From assembly GCF_051020985.1 (NCBI RefSeq), contig NC_135012.1, positions 9,674,451-9,738,450 of the forward strand: a DNA stretch of 64,000 nucleotides. Direction: 5' to 3'. The DNA comes from Nomia melanderi (Eukaryota; Arthropoda; Insecta; Hymenoptera; Halictidae). Made by a program: the position numbers and the translations under genes. The number at the start of each line of letters is the position of its first letter. Within the stretch, counting starts at the first letter, position 1. Positions 53,503 through 63,589 of this stretch are shown here, piece by piece. The notes beneath the pieces were generated by a model. It did no database searches, was not told the origin of the DNA, and saw nothing but the letters and a program-made list of their open reading frames with translations.

Positions 53503-55075
53503 CCTTGTTTCGCCGGAAACGTATTCGTTGAGGCTGTTTTAAGCAGTTCGGTGACTTGCGAGACGACTCGGTTATAACGATTGAAGTTTTGTCGTAGCGC
53601 GGATTACATCCTCGTAATTACGTGCGCACACCTCGCGCGCTAGGACCCACTGCAGGTGGTTCCCAGAATCCCGCCGACTGTTGCCTCGGCTCCCTTAACC
53701 AGTAAGTGGAGTGGAAAGATACTGCGGGGGTGGTTTGGATTCGAAGTGTGCACGTGTACGCGTGTCGGGGGAAGTCCTTCCCACTGTCGTTCCGTGGTTT
53801 GACGTACGACCACCTGGAAAAGTCCTGACGCAGACCGAACTTGCTGCCGTCACCTCTAACCTTAGCGCCGTCCCCCCGCCCTCTAACCCGTAATGCTTTC
53901 GTTCCGCCCTTCCTCGAGGAATTACGATGGTACACTAGTCACAGCTTGTTTGCTGATAAGCGATGCTCTCGCAATGTCTCGTAAGATCTCGACTGTCGGG
54001 AGTAGGTACTCGCGTATGGACCAGCAACGCGGGTTGTTAACGACTGCCGGCGCAACTTGATGACGATCGTTACGTTCGCCCCTTCTCCGCTCGGAACTGA
54101 CGTTCCGCTTCTTTCCGGCGCGAGGAACTCGAGTTAAGGACGGTTGCTGGAAGATCTCGCCTTTGTTCCTTGTTTTTCCGTGGTTTCGGTATTGACTCGG
54201 TTCGAGGGCCTGGGAGATTGCTTTTGCTGATTTTCGAGGGATTCTGTGTGTAGGTTCCGAAAGGAATTCGTAATTCTGTTTCGCTGATTGAGAAAGGAGA
54301 GAGAAAATGTGGATCGAAGCTGAATTAATTCTTCTGTTTTTAATTCTTTGAGAACCTAGAACTTCATTTAGTATCGAAGATTACTAAAATTGAGCTAATA
54401 TATGATACAATTATGATTAAATATAGTAAAGGCTAATGAAATACGTAGCTATTGGAGTAAAATTTAATATTCAATTGCGAAGGGTTAATAATTCTTATTG
54501 TTTCACACAGAGTGAAGCAAATCTTTTGAAGATTAATATAATCACACAATGCTCGTTTCATTGAACCAATTTCTTCAATTCTCAAGACTCATATATGTGT
54601 AATCGCACAATCACCTTAAATTACTGATCAACCTGCCAGTCCTCCATCTTCCAACTATCAAAGTGATTCTCCTAACAGAACCGTTCGCGTCAATTCTTCC
54701 TCCGACCCGATGCCAAACTGTAGACGTCCGTGCGAGGCAAACTATCGGCCGGCTGCGAAATATTTACCAACGAATGCTGTGCAATCACCTGGAGCGCAAC
54801 GCTCACCGTCCGACAAAGGGGTCGGACGCACAATCCAGACAGCTGAAGAAGCAGCGAAAGACACTTTTTCCCGATCCCAGTGGACCTGACGTCTCTTAAG
54901 GGGATATCTCGCAGCCGATGAAAGTCAACTACTCAAATCTCCCTTAGTCGGGAGAGAATTCGCGCTGCAAATACGTAATGAACAAGCAGTTTCGCGGCCG
55001 ATTCAACGTTACCCCTGGGGGAGAACACAGGAGAATCCGTTCCGACGTTTCGTACTTTGCCATTTGCACCTTATA

Positions 55076-55800
55076 ACCCCCCCTACCCCCTCTCTTCCCT
55101 TCACTCTTTCTTTTTCTTCCCTTCTTTCTCACACTTTTTCCTCTCTTTCTTTTTATTTCCCTATTTCTTCCTCTTTTTCCGCCCTTGTTGCTCTCACTCA
55201 TCTATTACTGACTTTCTCAGTTGCTTTTTTCATTTTTCTTCATCCCTGTCACGTTCTTTTTCTCTTTTTGACTTTCTCACTTGCTCTTTCTATATCCCTT
55301 TTTCCCCTTTTCTGTTTTATCCTCAGTTCCTCTTTCTGTTTCAGTTCATTGTACATTAGTTCATTCTTACTTGTCTTTTACTCGCTTGCCCTTTCTATTT
55401 TTCTTCGTCTCTCCTCGTTCCTCTCTTTCAATCTCAGTCGCTCTTTCTGTTTCGCTTCATTCCCCTTTTCTTCGCTTTCATTCTCGGTTGCTCTCTCTAT
55501 TTCGCTTCATCCCTCTCCCTTTCCTCTCCATTCTCCCTCGTTCTTTCTGTTCGGCTTCATCCATCCGTCTCCCTCTTTCATTTGCAGTTGTCTCTATTTA
55601 ACCTCATCCCTCTCCCTCTCCTCTCTCCATTCTTATTCACCGTTTGCTTCATCTCTCCCGTTTCCTCCCTTTCATCCCCTTATTCTCTACCTTCCGTCTC
55701 TCCCTCATCCTCTCTTTCAATGTGACTTCGTCTCTCTCTACCTCGTTTCTCTTCCTTCCTCGACCCCTCTCCATCCCTCTCGTTCCACCCCTTTCCATCA
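55076..55800. repeat. Polypyrimidine tract, about 0.7 kb, with a degenerate TTTC-rich repeat
   Basis: The plus strand is overwhelmingly C and T for about 720 bases. Within it the pattern CTCTTTCTGTTTCGCTTCAT plus a CCCTCTCC segment recurs irregularly every 50-60 bases between about 55430 and 55650. A 251-codon open frame across it is nearly all Ser, Phe, Leu and Pro and is best explained by composition. Such tracts can form triplex (H-DNA) structures. That is general knowledge and was not shown here. Confidence 0.9.
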
Positions 55801-56559
55801 CTCCCGTAACCAGCGTTAACAGCGATCGCTTCGCTCACAGTGAAAAATTCAACGGCCGAATTGTTAGGCAACAGCGGAACAACAACGCGCGCCGACTCCG
55901 TTACTCTATTATATCGCCGGCGCTCGGCTTGTCGTTAATTAATGAAAAGCCGCTACGCTCATTGGCACTGGCTGCACTCTAAACTCTGTCTCCCTTCTTT
56001 CTTTCCCTCTATCTGTTTCCATCCTCGCGTCCCGCTTACAAGCCCCGGTGATATGTTGCTCGCCGCTTCCCCCGCAAGGGTGTCCGGACGGCGGAGGGGG
56101 GCCGAGGGAGTCGGAAGCGAAATACAGCGAGGATTTAGGGGCTCCCGGGCGTTATTCAGTCCCCGGGTCCCGCGGAATAGAGTAATGCGCGCGGATATAA
56201 TTTAGAGATTCGGTAAGAAAGGAAATTTACTTGATGCATTGTGCAGGCCGTTAAGCGTATCATTAACATTAAATTCTGGCCCGTTCCGGTGCGTGCCCGG
56301 AAAATATACACCGCGGGGGACGAATTTTGGCACGCGGGCCTGAAATACTGTGCCGGATGCGAAGCGGGCCGCGTAATTCTGTATGCTCCGCTTCTCGTCG
56401 GAGGGAAGTTATTCGGCCGCCTTTCGCCTGTGTCGGTTACACGTCTCGTTTGGGAACGACGAGCTCCCTATCGGGTGCTTTCGGTTTTGGGGATATTGCT
56501 GTTGGTGTTTTGGATAAATCGATGGTTGCATTAGGTCGTCCCACAAGTTCCGCGACGTT

Positions 56560-56785
56560 TTAACCCCTTGGTCTGTGATTTATTTGTTAACTGTGATCGA
56601 TACTGCTATTTTATCGTTAGTAATTTCTTAGGGGAAGAACGAATTTTGATGCTTATTCTATGTCTACATTTATTCTAAAGGTTATCGATCAATAATAGAG
56701 AAGTAATATAGCACTTAGATTTGTCAAATGCAGATTAACATTTTTTCACGAGTCTGACACGATATTATAGGAAGGTATAAACATC
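56560..56785 (+). mobile_element. TTAA element, family D, copy
   Basis: Starts TTAACCCCTTGG at 56560 and contains GAATTTTGATGCTTATTCTA and ATGTCTACATTTATTCTAAA. Near the right end it has CGAGTCTGACACGATATTAT, shared with 26.4 kb and (reverse) 59.4 kb. The right boundary has lost a clear TTAA terminus. Confidence 0.55.
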
Positions 56786-57038
56786 TTGAGATCTAAATAC
56801 GTGCACCCTTCTGATTTATATAAACGAGAACAACATCGTTTAATAAATATTATTGATAATTTAAAAACAAAAATGAAGTTACCTTGGTTGTTCGAATTGT
56901 TGGTCTTTGAAAAGAAATGCTGTTTATTCATTTCGACTGAAACCTAATATATATGTCTAAGATCCTACAATGCATGTATCTTATAATATTTTCAGTACAC
57001 GGAAGATAAAGTGTTTCAAAAAGTTAATTTTCTTCCAG

Positions 57039-57122
57039 ACAGGTATGCTGTCAATTGTCGTGCCACCAGATTTTATTAATAAGGACACGTCGAGCGATGT
57101 CGTGGCACGCGAAGGAGGGCAA
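57039..57122 (+). CDS. DIP/lachesin-type Ig protein, exon 4 (Ig1-Ig2 linker)
   Basis: Acceptor TTTTCTTCCAG before, donor CAA|GTGAGT after. It is 28 codons in phase 0 (residues 122-149). It reads TGMLSIVVPPDFI, the last Ig1 strand followed by the conserved V-V/I-P-P-D-I/F linker of the family, then NKDTSSDVVAREGGQ, the acidic run that leads into the first strand of Ig2. It joins in frame to exon 3 (...NPMKWQ|TGML). The next exon should begin with the first Ig2 Cys strand (family pattern L-x-C-x-A-x-G). No such exon was found up to base 64000, so the gene model is 3'-incomplete. Expected missing parts are most of Ig2, all of Ig3 and a C-terminal GPI or membrane signal. Confidence 0.93.
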
Positions 57123-59029
57123 GTGAGTAAGCGATTACTTCCATATTATTATAAATTAATCCATATCATATGTTACGGCGTAACGACGGTTCCGTCGCGG
57201 AATAAGAAGCTCTCATCACGATTTCGTTGCGGCCTGGTTTATGATAGGGCGAGAAAGTTACAGCGTTAAGGGCGGTAAGTCAGAGCCTAGCTTACAGCCC
57301 GTAATAAGGGCCGGATTTGGAATTGCATAATTCGAAAATACCCCTGTCATAAACCGGGCAAATTTTTATGTTCCTCTTCCATGAATCGGAGAAAAGTCAG
57401 CACTAATTTCAACGTTGTAGAATACAAATCGTCAAAACATCAGTTTAGACTCGCGTAATATCATAAGTCGCTTCACTAGTAACAAGACTCATAACTGTTC
57501 TTACTGCGAAAGTAAAGTGAAGTTCATAGATAAACTCGAGATTTTCAACATCCACCCATTATACATTCAATATCCACTGGTCGTTAATTCAGCGAGTGAT
57601 AATCAAACAAATTATTGCTCACACCAAAACATCATAGTAAATTTATAATTTAATTCCTTATAGTATTAATCAACTACTATAAACTTTCCACTCAAAGGAA
57701 AGAAACAAATAAATCAATACTAAACGCACACCAAGAAAAACTAAAATCAGCTGAAAAAATAACAGAAAATCCAAAACAAAAGGAAAGGCCGCGAAATGAA
57801 AAAATCACAAGTGATCGCAGCGAAACGCCGACTACTCGCATTCATATTTTTCATTACCTTTCATAGGACCAGAGTATCCTTTTACAAAATGTGCACTCAA
57901 CGTTTTATCCGCGCATTTAATTCGAGAATCCGCGGCGCTTCAATCGGCCGCCGCGGAAACGAAAATTCTGCGAATATTGTTAAAGCATCTCAATAACCTG
58001 TTGCGCGTGTATACGTATCACGGCGGCGCGTGCTCTCAAAACATACGCGGCAGCGTAATGTGTAAATATTTCCCGTTTCACCCGGTTTTCTTATCAAAGC
58101 CGATGCCGCGACCGGCGCGCCCGGAATATTACGTTTCCCCGGGAACGAACGTCAAAAGCACTTTGAAAAGTTACCGCGTGTATTTTCTTCTTCGGCGATA
58201 TTCTTCAATCGCGACAGACGGTTCGCCGTCCCGCCCCCGCCGCCCCCGCGGAGCCGCTCGTGCCGCGGCGGGATTCGCTTCCCGTGAATTTCAGTAATTA
58301 AAACTACTTCGCCTACTAAATTTCCGCGCGGGTACAATTAAAAAGCCGCGGAGAAATGACGACGTAACTCACCGTAATATACCGTGCGTTTAAGGGCCGA
58401 ATATTTATGCGACGCGGGGAAAAAAGAACTCGCCGGGAATTTATATACACCGCCGTTCACAAGTATTTAATCCGCGGCAATATTTGCGGCCCTCGAGAAA
58501 AATTGGTAATTTACGATCGCCGGTTGTCCCTGGTTTTCTGCGATTCTGCGGAGGTTATCTTCGAGTGGGAGGGGGGGGACTTTGTTCGTTGATGGAGCGA
58601 TTAAATGTTTGTGCGACGGTAATTAACACGTTCGCTGGCAGCGTCGGGTATTCGTGCCGATCGATGTTTCATATTTTGTGTGAAGAGTAAATTACATTTA
58701 CGTGTTTTGATGGTACAATGCGCGGACACGGAGATCTTCTTTTTTAATTGTTACTTGTGCTTTGTGACGATGTGTTTTATTTAATGAGACAGTGTGACTG
58801 CGGGTATTGTTATTGAAAGACGGTAGCGAATGGGTTAATGTAGATTGTAAAGTAAATATAGTTTTGATATAGGAAAATTTCGAAATTTAAGATGGTAAAC
58901 ATGAAACTAATCGCGTAGACAAATTTTGAATTGTAATATTTGGAATATTTTATTGTTTTAGATATAATGGTGTTGAAAACTATGCGTAGTGATCATGCAT
59001 TCTTACTGATAATGTTACAATTCAGTTCC

Positions 59030-59250
59030 ACTTCCAAAAATGAACATCGGTTCATTTCATTGGCAACGCTGCGAAATAGAAATAGAATCGATTGAAAAAA
59101 TTTCAAATTTTACTCAAACATACGATTTCCGGAAACAAAGATCGCTTCATTTTATTCGACGTTACGAGGCAGAAGTAAAATCGATTTAAAAAATTTCAAA
59201 TTATACGAAACAATTCGATGCGACTTTCAAAAATGAACATCGGTTCCGGT
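59030..59250. repeat. Degenerate tandem repeat, about 93-96-bp unit
   Basis: CCAAAAATGAACATCGGTTC at 59034 recurs near 59227. Between them a diverged unit (AAACAAAGATCGCTTCATTT) has the shared AAATCGATT-AAAAAATTTCAAATT segment, offset about 93. About 2.3 copies in all. Confidence 0.8.
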
Positions 59251-59421
59251 AGCGCGCGGGCATAATCCTTTCCCCTGCTAACACAGGGGATGATGCTTAT
59301 CAAAAATGAAAATTCCAATTCCAATCGGATCTCGCGAATTGGTCGACCGGTTAGCCACTCTGCGCGCCAGACATTGAAATTACCGAACGATAGGTTTCCA
59401 TTCAGAAAATAAACACTTTTA

Positions 59422-59576
59422 TTAACACTTTATCGTGCCGTGTCAGACTCGCGACAAAACGAAAGTTTGTAAATGTATATGTGTACACAGAATAGAATTC
59501 TTTCTCCTTTTGACGCATTGTTAATTACAAAATGGTTCCAGCATGCTTATGGAAGAAATCATAAGGCAAGGGTTAA
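59422..59576 (-). mobile_element. TTAA element, family D, short copy
   Basis: 155 bp between TTAA sites. Read on the minus strand it starts TTAACCCTTGCCTTATGATT, contains GTCGCGAGTCTGACACG and ends near GATAAAGTGTTAA. The terminal inverted repeat is only about 6-8 bases. It shares its motif with copies at 26.4 and 56.75 kb. Confidence 0.6.
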
Positions 59577-59639
59577 TGGCGTGTAGCTGAAGCACGTGAA
59601 ATTAATCCCTTAAGAAGATTTAAAATAAGATTAACGAAT

Positions 59640-59822
59640 ACGGCTGTCGCAATTCTTCTGAGCTCAAAATGAATATTATTTTTTCTGATATTAATTACAG
59701 TGATTTAGAGTAAACGTAGACATGAATTGAGTGTGGAATTGTTTTCTTTTTTTAATTAATTGTGAGTAATGAAATAACTTGTCAAGCATAGTTGTAAAAG
59801 AAAATATACTGCAAGGGGTTAA
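59640..59822 (-). mobile_element. TTAA element, family D, second nearby copy
   Basis: On the minus strand it starts TTAACCCCTTGCAG near 59822, then has an ATGTCTACGTTTACTCTAAA segment that matches the interior of the 56.6-kb copy. The far end is diverged, so the boundary is approximate. Confidence 0.45.
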
Positions 59823-60228
59823 TTAAATCTTGTAATCATTACACGTATTACATCTTTACATAGGAACACGGAGAAATTAGGGAACTATATAATTTAACGT
59901 TTGGCTGTCAAACAGTCGATAATGTAATTATTATAATTCATCTCTTTGCAATCGAGAATTGTCCAAACTGGAAACTTTTCCCAAGGAAGACCGAATTGTA
60001 TTCGAACTGTATTCGAATAAATAAATTATTCGTTTACAGTTTTGGATTTTAGAAATCAACGCTTGGAGTTACTGTTACAATGACACTAAAGGGAACAACT
60101 CTTTACAGTTGAATGGAGCTTTAACGGCGACTTTTGATATCTAAAATCGAAAGTTGCAAATGCATAATTTAATCGTTTAACTAATAAGATATTGTCCTAT
60201 AATTTTCTTCCTTCTAATATTTAAAATT

Positions 60229-60441
60229 TTAACATTAAAACTACCAAACGGGTCAGTACGACCTATTCCTGATTTCCTCCTTTCTGCAATTATTAAAAAG
60301 GTAACAGACGTTCCTCTGGAAAATTAATAAGAAATTGAAAGAAGAATTATAAATCAATAAAAGTCTCAATAGATGCACTCTTGCAGTTTTCATAAAGAAA
60401 TTTCAAAAGGTCAATTCAATTGCTCGGTAGTTATCGCGTTG
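60229..60441 (+). mobile_element. TTAA MITE, family A, copy 5
   Basis: Left end TTAA-CATTAAAACTACCAAACGGGTC, right end TGCTCGGTAGTTATCGCG-TTGA (the target site is mutated on the right). The interior has the family blocks CCTATTCCTGATTTC, AAAAAGGTAACAGACGTTCC and AAAGTCTCAATAGATGCACTC. Confidence 0.82.
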
Positions 60442-62369
60442 ATGTACAATTTAATTTTTTATTGGAAAAAACTTTTAGAAGTTTAAGAATTCTCGTCCGC
60501 GAACAGTTGAATTTTCAATTGATTCATTACTCGATGGACAAGAACAGCAAATCTACAGGAGCTATTTCCATCGTTGGTCGAGTGTTTATAAAAATCTCGT
60601 CGCTCGTCGGGAGATTTCCCTTCTCCCGCGATACGTTTCGTACTCTATCTGAATTTCAATGAGACGGGGGTCTAGAAGTTTTAAACTCGTTTTCTGTATC
60701 ATCCCACATTTAGGATATCGGTCCGTGGCCTACCTGTGTCCTTAATTTGAAATTGATAAGGTCGTTCGCGAAGAAGCCAGCGCGACGACGGAATGGAGGA
60801 AATGATCGTCTCAAGGTGAGCTCGCAGGGAAAATCTTGCTTGCTCAATGTATTCCATCGAGAACGATAAAACTGCTCGGCTAATTACCAAAGAAAAACTT
60901 TAAATGTATCGCCATATTTGAATTTCAATTTCTCAGTTAATTTTTATTGTTTCTGGTACACTGTTTGAGTCTTTCAATCATCTTTTTTTTACGTAACACG
61001 CAATAAGTAATAATAATTGTTATAAAGTTATTTACTATCAAAAAGTATTTGCTATTTTAAATTAATGTTGAAATATTTACTATTGTAAAGTTAAAGTATT
61101 TATTATTCTAAAGTTAAAGTTAAAATATTTGTTATTGCAAAGTTTTAATAATTATCATATTGTATGTAATTTAATGAGTAGTAAATTATTTTATCCAGGA
61201 TACTGTATAATATAATATGTCTTCAGTTACATGTTACTCTTTTGAGTAATTGATATTCGATTTAAAGGCCTTTTATTATCGTTTGGCTCATTGTTATTTA
61301 ATAATTCTTTAATGTTTTCGGTAACAAATTTTTATAATGCAGTTAAAACTGTCACTTCTACAAGAAATTAAACAAAATTCTATACTGACTGTATTGATTG
61401 ATTGTAACGAAGATACTCTGCGATACGGTTTCGATATATCGGTTTCCACCGATTTGTCGCTCGTATTTTCTTATAGAACAGCCACCAACGCTAAATCTTA
61501 AACTCGCTATTGTTTAACGGTAAACTGCTTGAAATTCGATCAGCGGAATCCGATATTCTTCGACCGAATAAAAGAAACTTTATCTTCCTCAATGGAACGA
61601 CACAATTAAATTGCTGAAGTACTTCGATTAACCCGACCGTTCAATCTCTTATTTGTAGGATATATTGCTGTTTCGAAATCATGTGGATCTGCTTTTTACC
61701 GAATTAATATTAAAACGCACACGACGGTTATCTACATTCTCTTATAATCAGTGTAATTATTTATATTATCAGATATCAGCACTAATGTACATAAAGAATT
61801 TGATTGTTTTAATATTTTATTCTTAATATAAAAAATACACTTAATTATTGTTGTTTCAATTACTCTGTCATTAAAAAAATTAAAATATTAATAAAACACT
61901 AATAGAATTAAATAAAAAACAATTTCAGTTCTCACGTGCCCACTATGATTAAAGAAATTTGATGTAATTTATCTCATTTAAAAACTTCATTTTTAGAAAA
62001 TAAAAGATTCCCAGCATCAAATGATGTTACTGTAATACAACAATGATATATATCTTTTATTAAAAGGGACACATAAGAAATAAAATTGTTTTATACTTCA
62101 TTAGTGTTTTGCTATTTTATTCTCCTCAACGACAGATCAATTGTAAATGCCAAAAATGAAGCATAACTTTCAAGGAATAAAGTATACACTATACACTACA
62201 CCAATTTGTGTGCACGGAGAAGGGCTTGCCAATAGCCACGGAATGAAATGTGACAAACAAAAGCCAAGAATTTCAATATCGCGTTGCCATTGTATTTCCA
62301 GAACTCTCAATTCAAAAATGTTCACAGAACGAAGTGTATTCATACGTAAAGGGCGTGTTCGTCACTTAC

Positions 62370-62530
62370 CTGGCGCCGAGGGACAGTCGAAGTGCTTGAG
62401 TAGCTGGTTGGCAGCGGCTCTCGACTCCTTTCCCCCCTGGCGACGTGTTTTCTCACCGCACACACTTTAATACTCTTAACCCGGAAACCGCGCACTACAA
62501 ACTTCGCTCGTCGATGTATATACTCGGCCC
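62370..62530 (-). promoter_or_regulatory. Candidate minus-strand promoter and first (UTR) exon
   Basis: On the minus strand a TATA-like box (GAGTATATACATCG, at about 62511-62524) is followed about 30 bases downstream by a possible start in TTTGTAGTGCG. About 120 bases further on, the sequence CGGCGCCAG|GTAAGTGAC gives a perfect donor with its last exon base at 62370. The stretch is more GC-rich than its surroundings. A minus-strand open frame (62340-62594) covers it, but its codon start lies before the TATA box, so the exon is more likely non-coding. No acceptor or second exon was matched, so this remains a candidate. Confidence 0.3.
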
Positions 62531-62709
62531 GGCTGTTCTCGAGACACTGGCTCTTGCTTTTCGGTACGCCCTTCAGTTCAATGTCAGCGCCCAATGATCC
62601 TTGGAATTGGAAAACATTGACCTCCTAGATCACGCTGGGAACCTGGGGAAAACACTGCATTTCGTTCGAAAGAGAAATAGAGTTTCATTATTTTATAAGA
62701 ATAAAATTA

Positions 62710-62890
62710 TTAACACTAGAACTATCGAGCGTTTAATACGATCGATATGTAATCCCTATAGAAATTGTAACTATGGATTATATTCGGTTTCTTCAGACAT
62801 TCGTTATAGTATTCAACTATTTCCAGATCATTCCGAATATTCAATGCTTCGATGATATCAATAATTGCGAAATAAACCGAATTTCAAACA
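62710..62890 (+). mobile_element. TTAA MITE, family B, 3'-truncated copy
   Basis: Starts TTAA-CACTAGAACTATCGAGCG and follows the copy at 11922 through ACATTCGTTATAGTATTCAA and CCGAATATTCAATGCTT to ATTGCGAAATAAA. The right inverted repeat is missing. Confidence 0.75.
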
Positions 62891-62920
62891 CCTGTATTTG
62901 AAATTGATATTTTTGAAGAT

Positions 62921-63514
62921 TTGTTATTATATTATTGCATGTATTTGCCTCTACACTCCTGCTTTGAGCCTACTTTTATTGGAAAAGCAGTATACTACCA
63001 TATTTTATTCAAAAACTGGTCTGAAAGGGTTAATAGTCTTTTTTTTAGTAAAATACTAAAACTTACCTATTACGTATATTTCTTTTGGAACAACTTAGTA
63101 CATAGCTCGGAAGAGGCTGAAGAATGCGTGGAAAAAATGGCTCGTAGAAACTCAAGGATTGTCGTAGGACAACCTTGTTTATGGTTTTCGAAGCAGACGT
63201 TGACCCTCGTAATCTCAGTCTTTATATCTGTTGGCTGTTGTTCTGTTAGTCTCTTGGGATCGTTATCTTACCGGAAGATGAATCGGGTTTTCAGGACTTT
63301 TTGTAAGTTATCTCTTAAAATGCGAGAACTTGAATTTCTAGTTATGCAGGCTCTCCGTGAAGATTTTTTTTTTATTAAAATGTTTACTGCCACGTTGGTA
63401 TTGTGCCTTGGTGATTATTTCCAAGAGCGTACTTTCATTTTTCTTTTAATTACCGCGGATGGAGTTATCGATTTTTCACTGTTTGTTTTTAGTTCACCGG
63501 GGAAAAGTCGTTAG
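62921..63514 (+). CDS. Unrecognised open frame, 197 codons, with hydrophobic segments
   Basis: A long frame for this AT-rich setting. No known family is recognised. From about residue 60 it has an acidic/basic stretch (SSEEAEECVEKMARRNSR). A hydrophobic segment follows (LTLVISVFISVGCCSVSLLG), then a Lys/Arg-rich part and another hydrophobic region (TATLVLCLGDYF...FIFLLITADGVIDF). It begins just after a truncated TTAA element. It could be a small membrane protein, a decayed gene or chance. No splice sites or promoter tie it to a transcript, so confidence is low. Confidence 0.18.
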   Translation: MLLYYCMYLPLHSCFEPTFIGKAVYYHILFKNWSERVNSLFFSKILKLTYYVYFFWNNLVHSSEEAEECVEKMARRNSRIVVGQPCLWFSKQTLTLVISVFISVGCCSVSLLGSLSYRKMNRVFRTFCKLSLKMRELEFLVMQALREDFFFIKMFTATLVLCLGDYFQERTFIFLLITADGVIDFSLFVFSSPGKSR

Positions 63515-63557
63515 ATACTTTTGAATGGTGGTTTACAGAAAATATGGAATTTATAAA

Positions 63558-63589
63558 TTGAATGAAATGAAATGAAGCGAAATGAAATT
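63558..63589. repeat. ATGAA pentanucleotide repeat
   Basis: About six GAAAT/GAATG units in a row, one carrying a G/C change (GAAGCGAAATG). Directly visible. Confidence 0.85.

Larger units (their letters stand above)
44573..57038 (+). other. Intron 3 of the DIP-like gene, about 12.5 kb
   Basis: Bounded by GTAAGT at 44573 and TTTTCTTCCAG ending at 57038. It holds one TTAA MITE, the second 170-bp repeat copy, a GGCGA minisatellite, a long polypyrimidine tract and several GC- and CpG-rich patches (48.4-50.6, 53.4-54.2, 55.8-56.5 kb). The GC-rich patches show multiple overlapping open frames with no recognisable domains. No other exon was supported. Confidence 0.75.

Noticed and set aside
55064..55819. 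251-codon Ser/Phe/Leu/Pro-rich open frame
   Set aside because: It is a translation of the polypyrimidine tract. All three plus-strand frames are open over parts of it, which composition explains.
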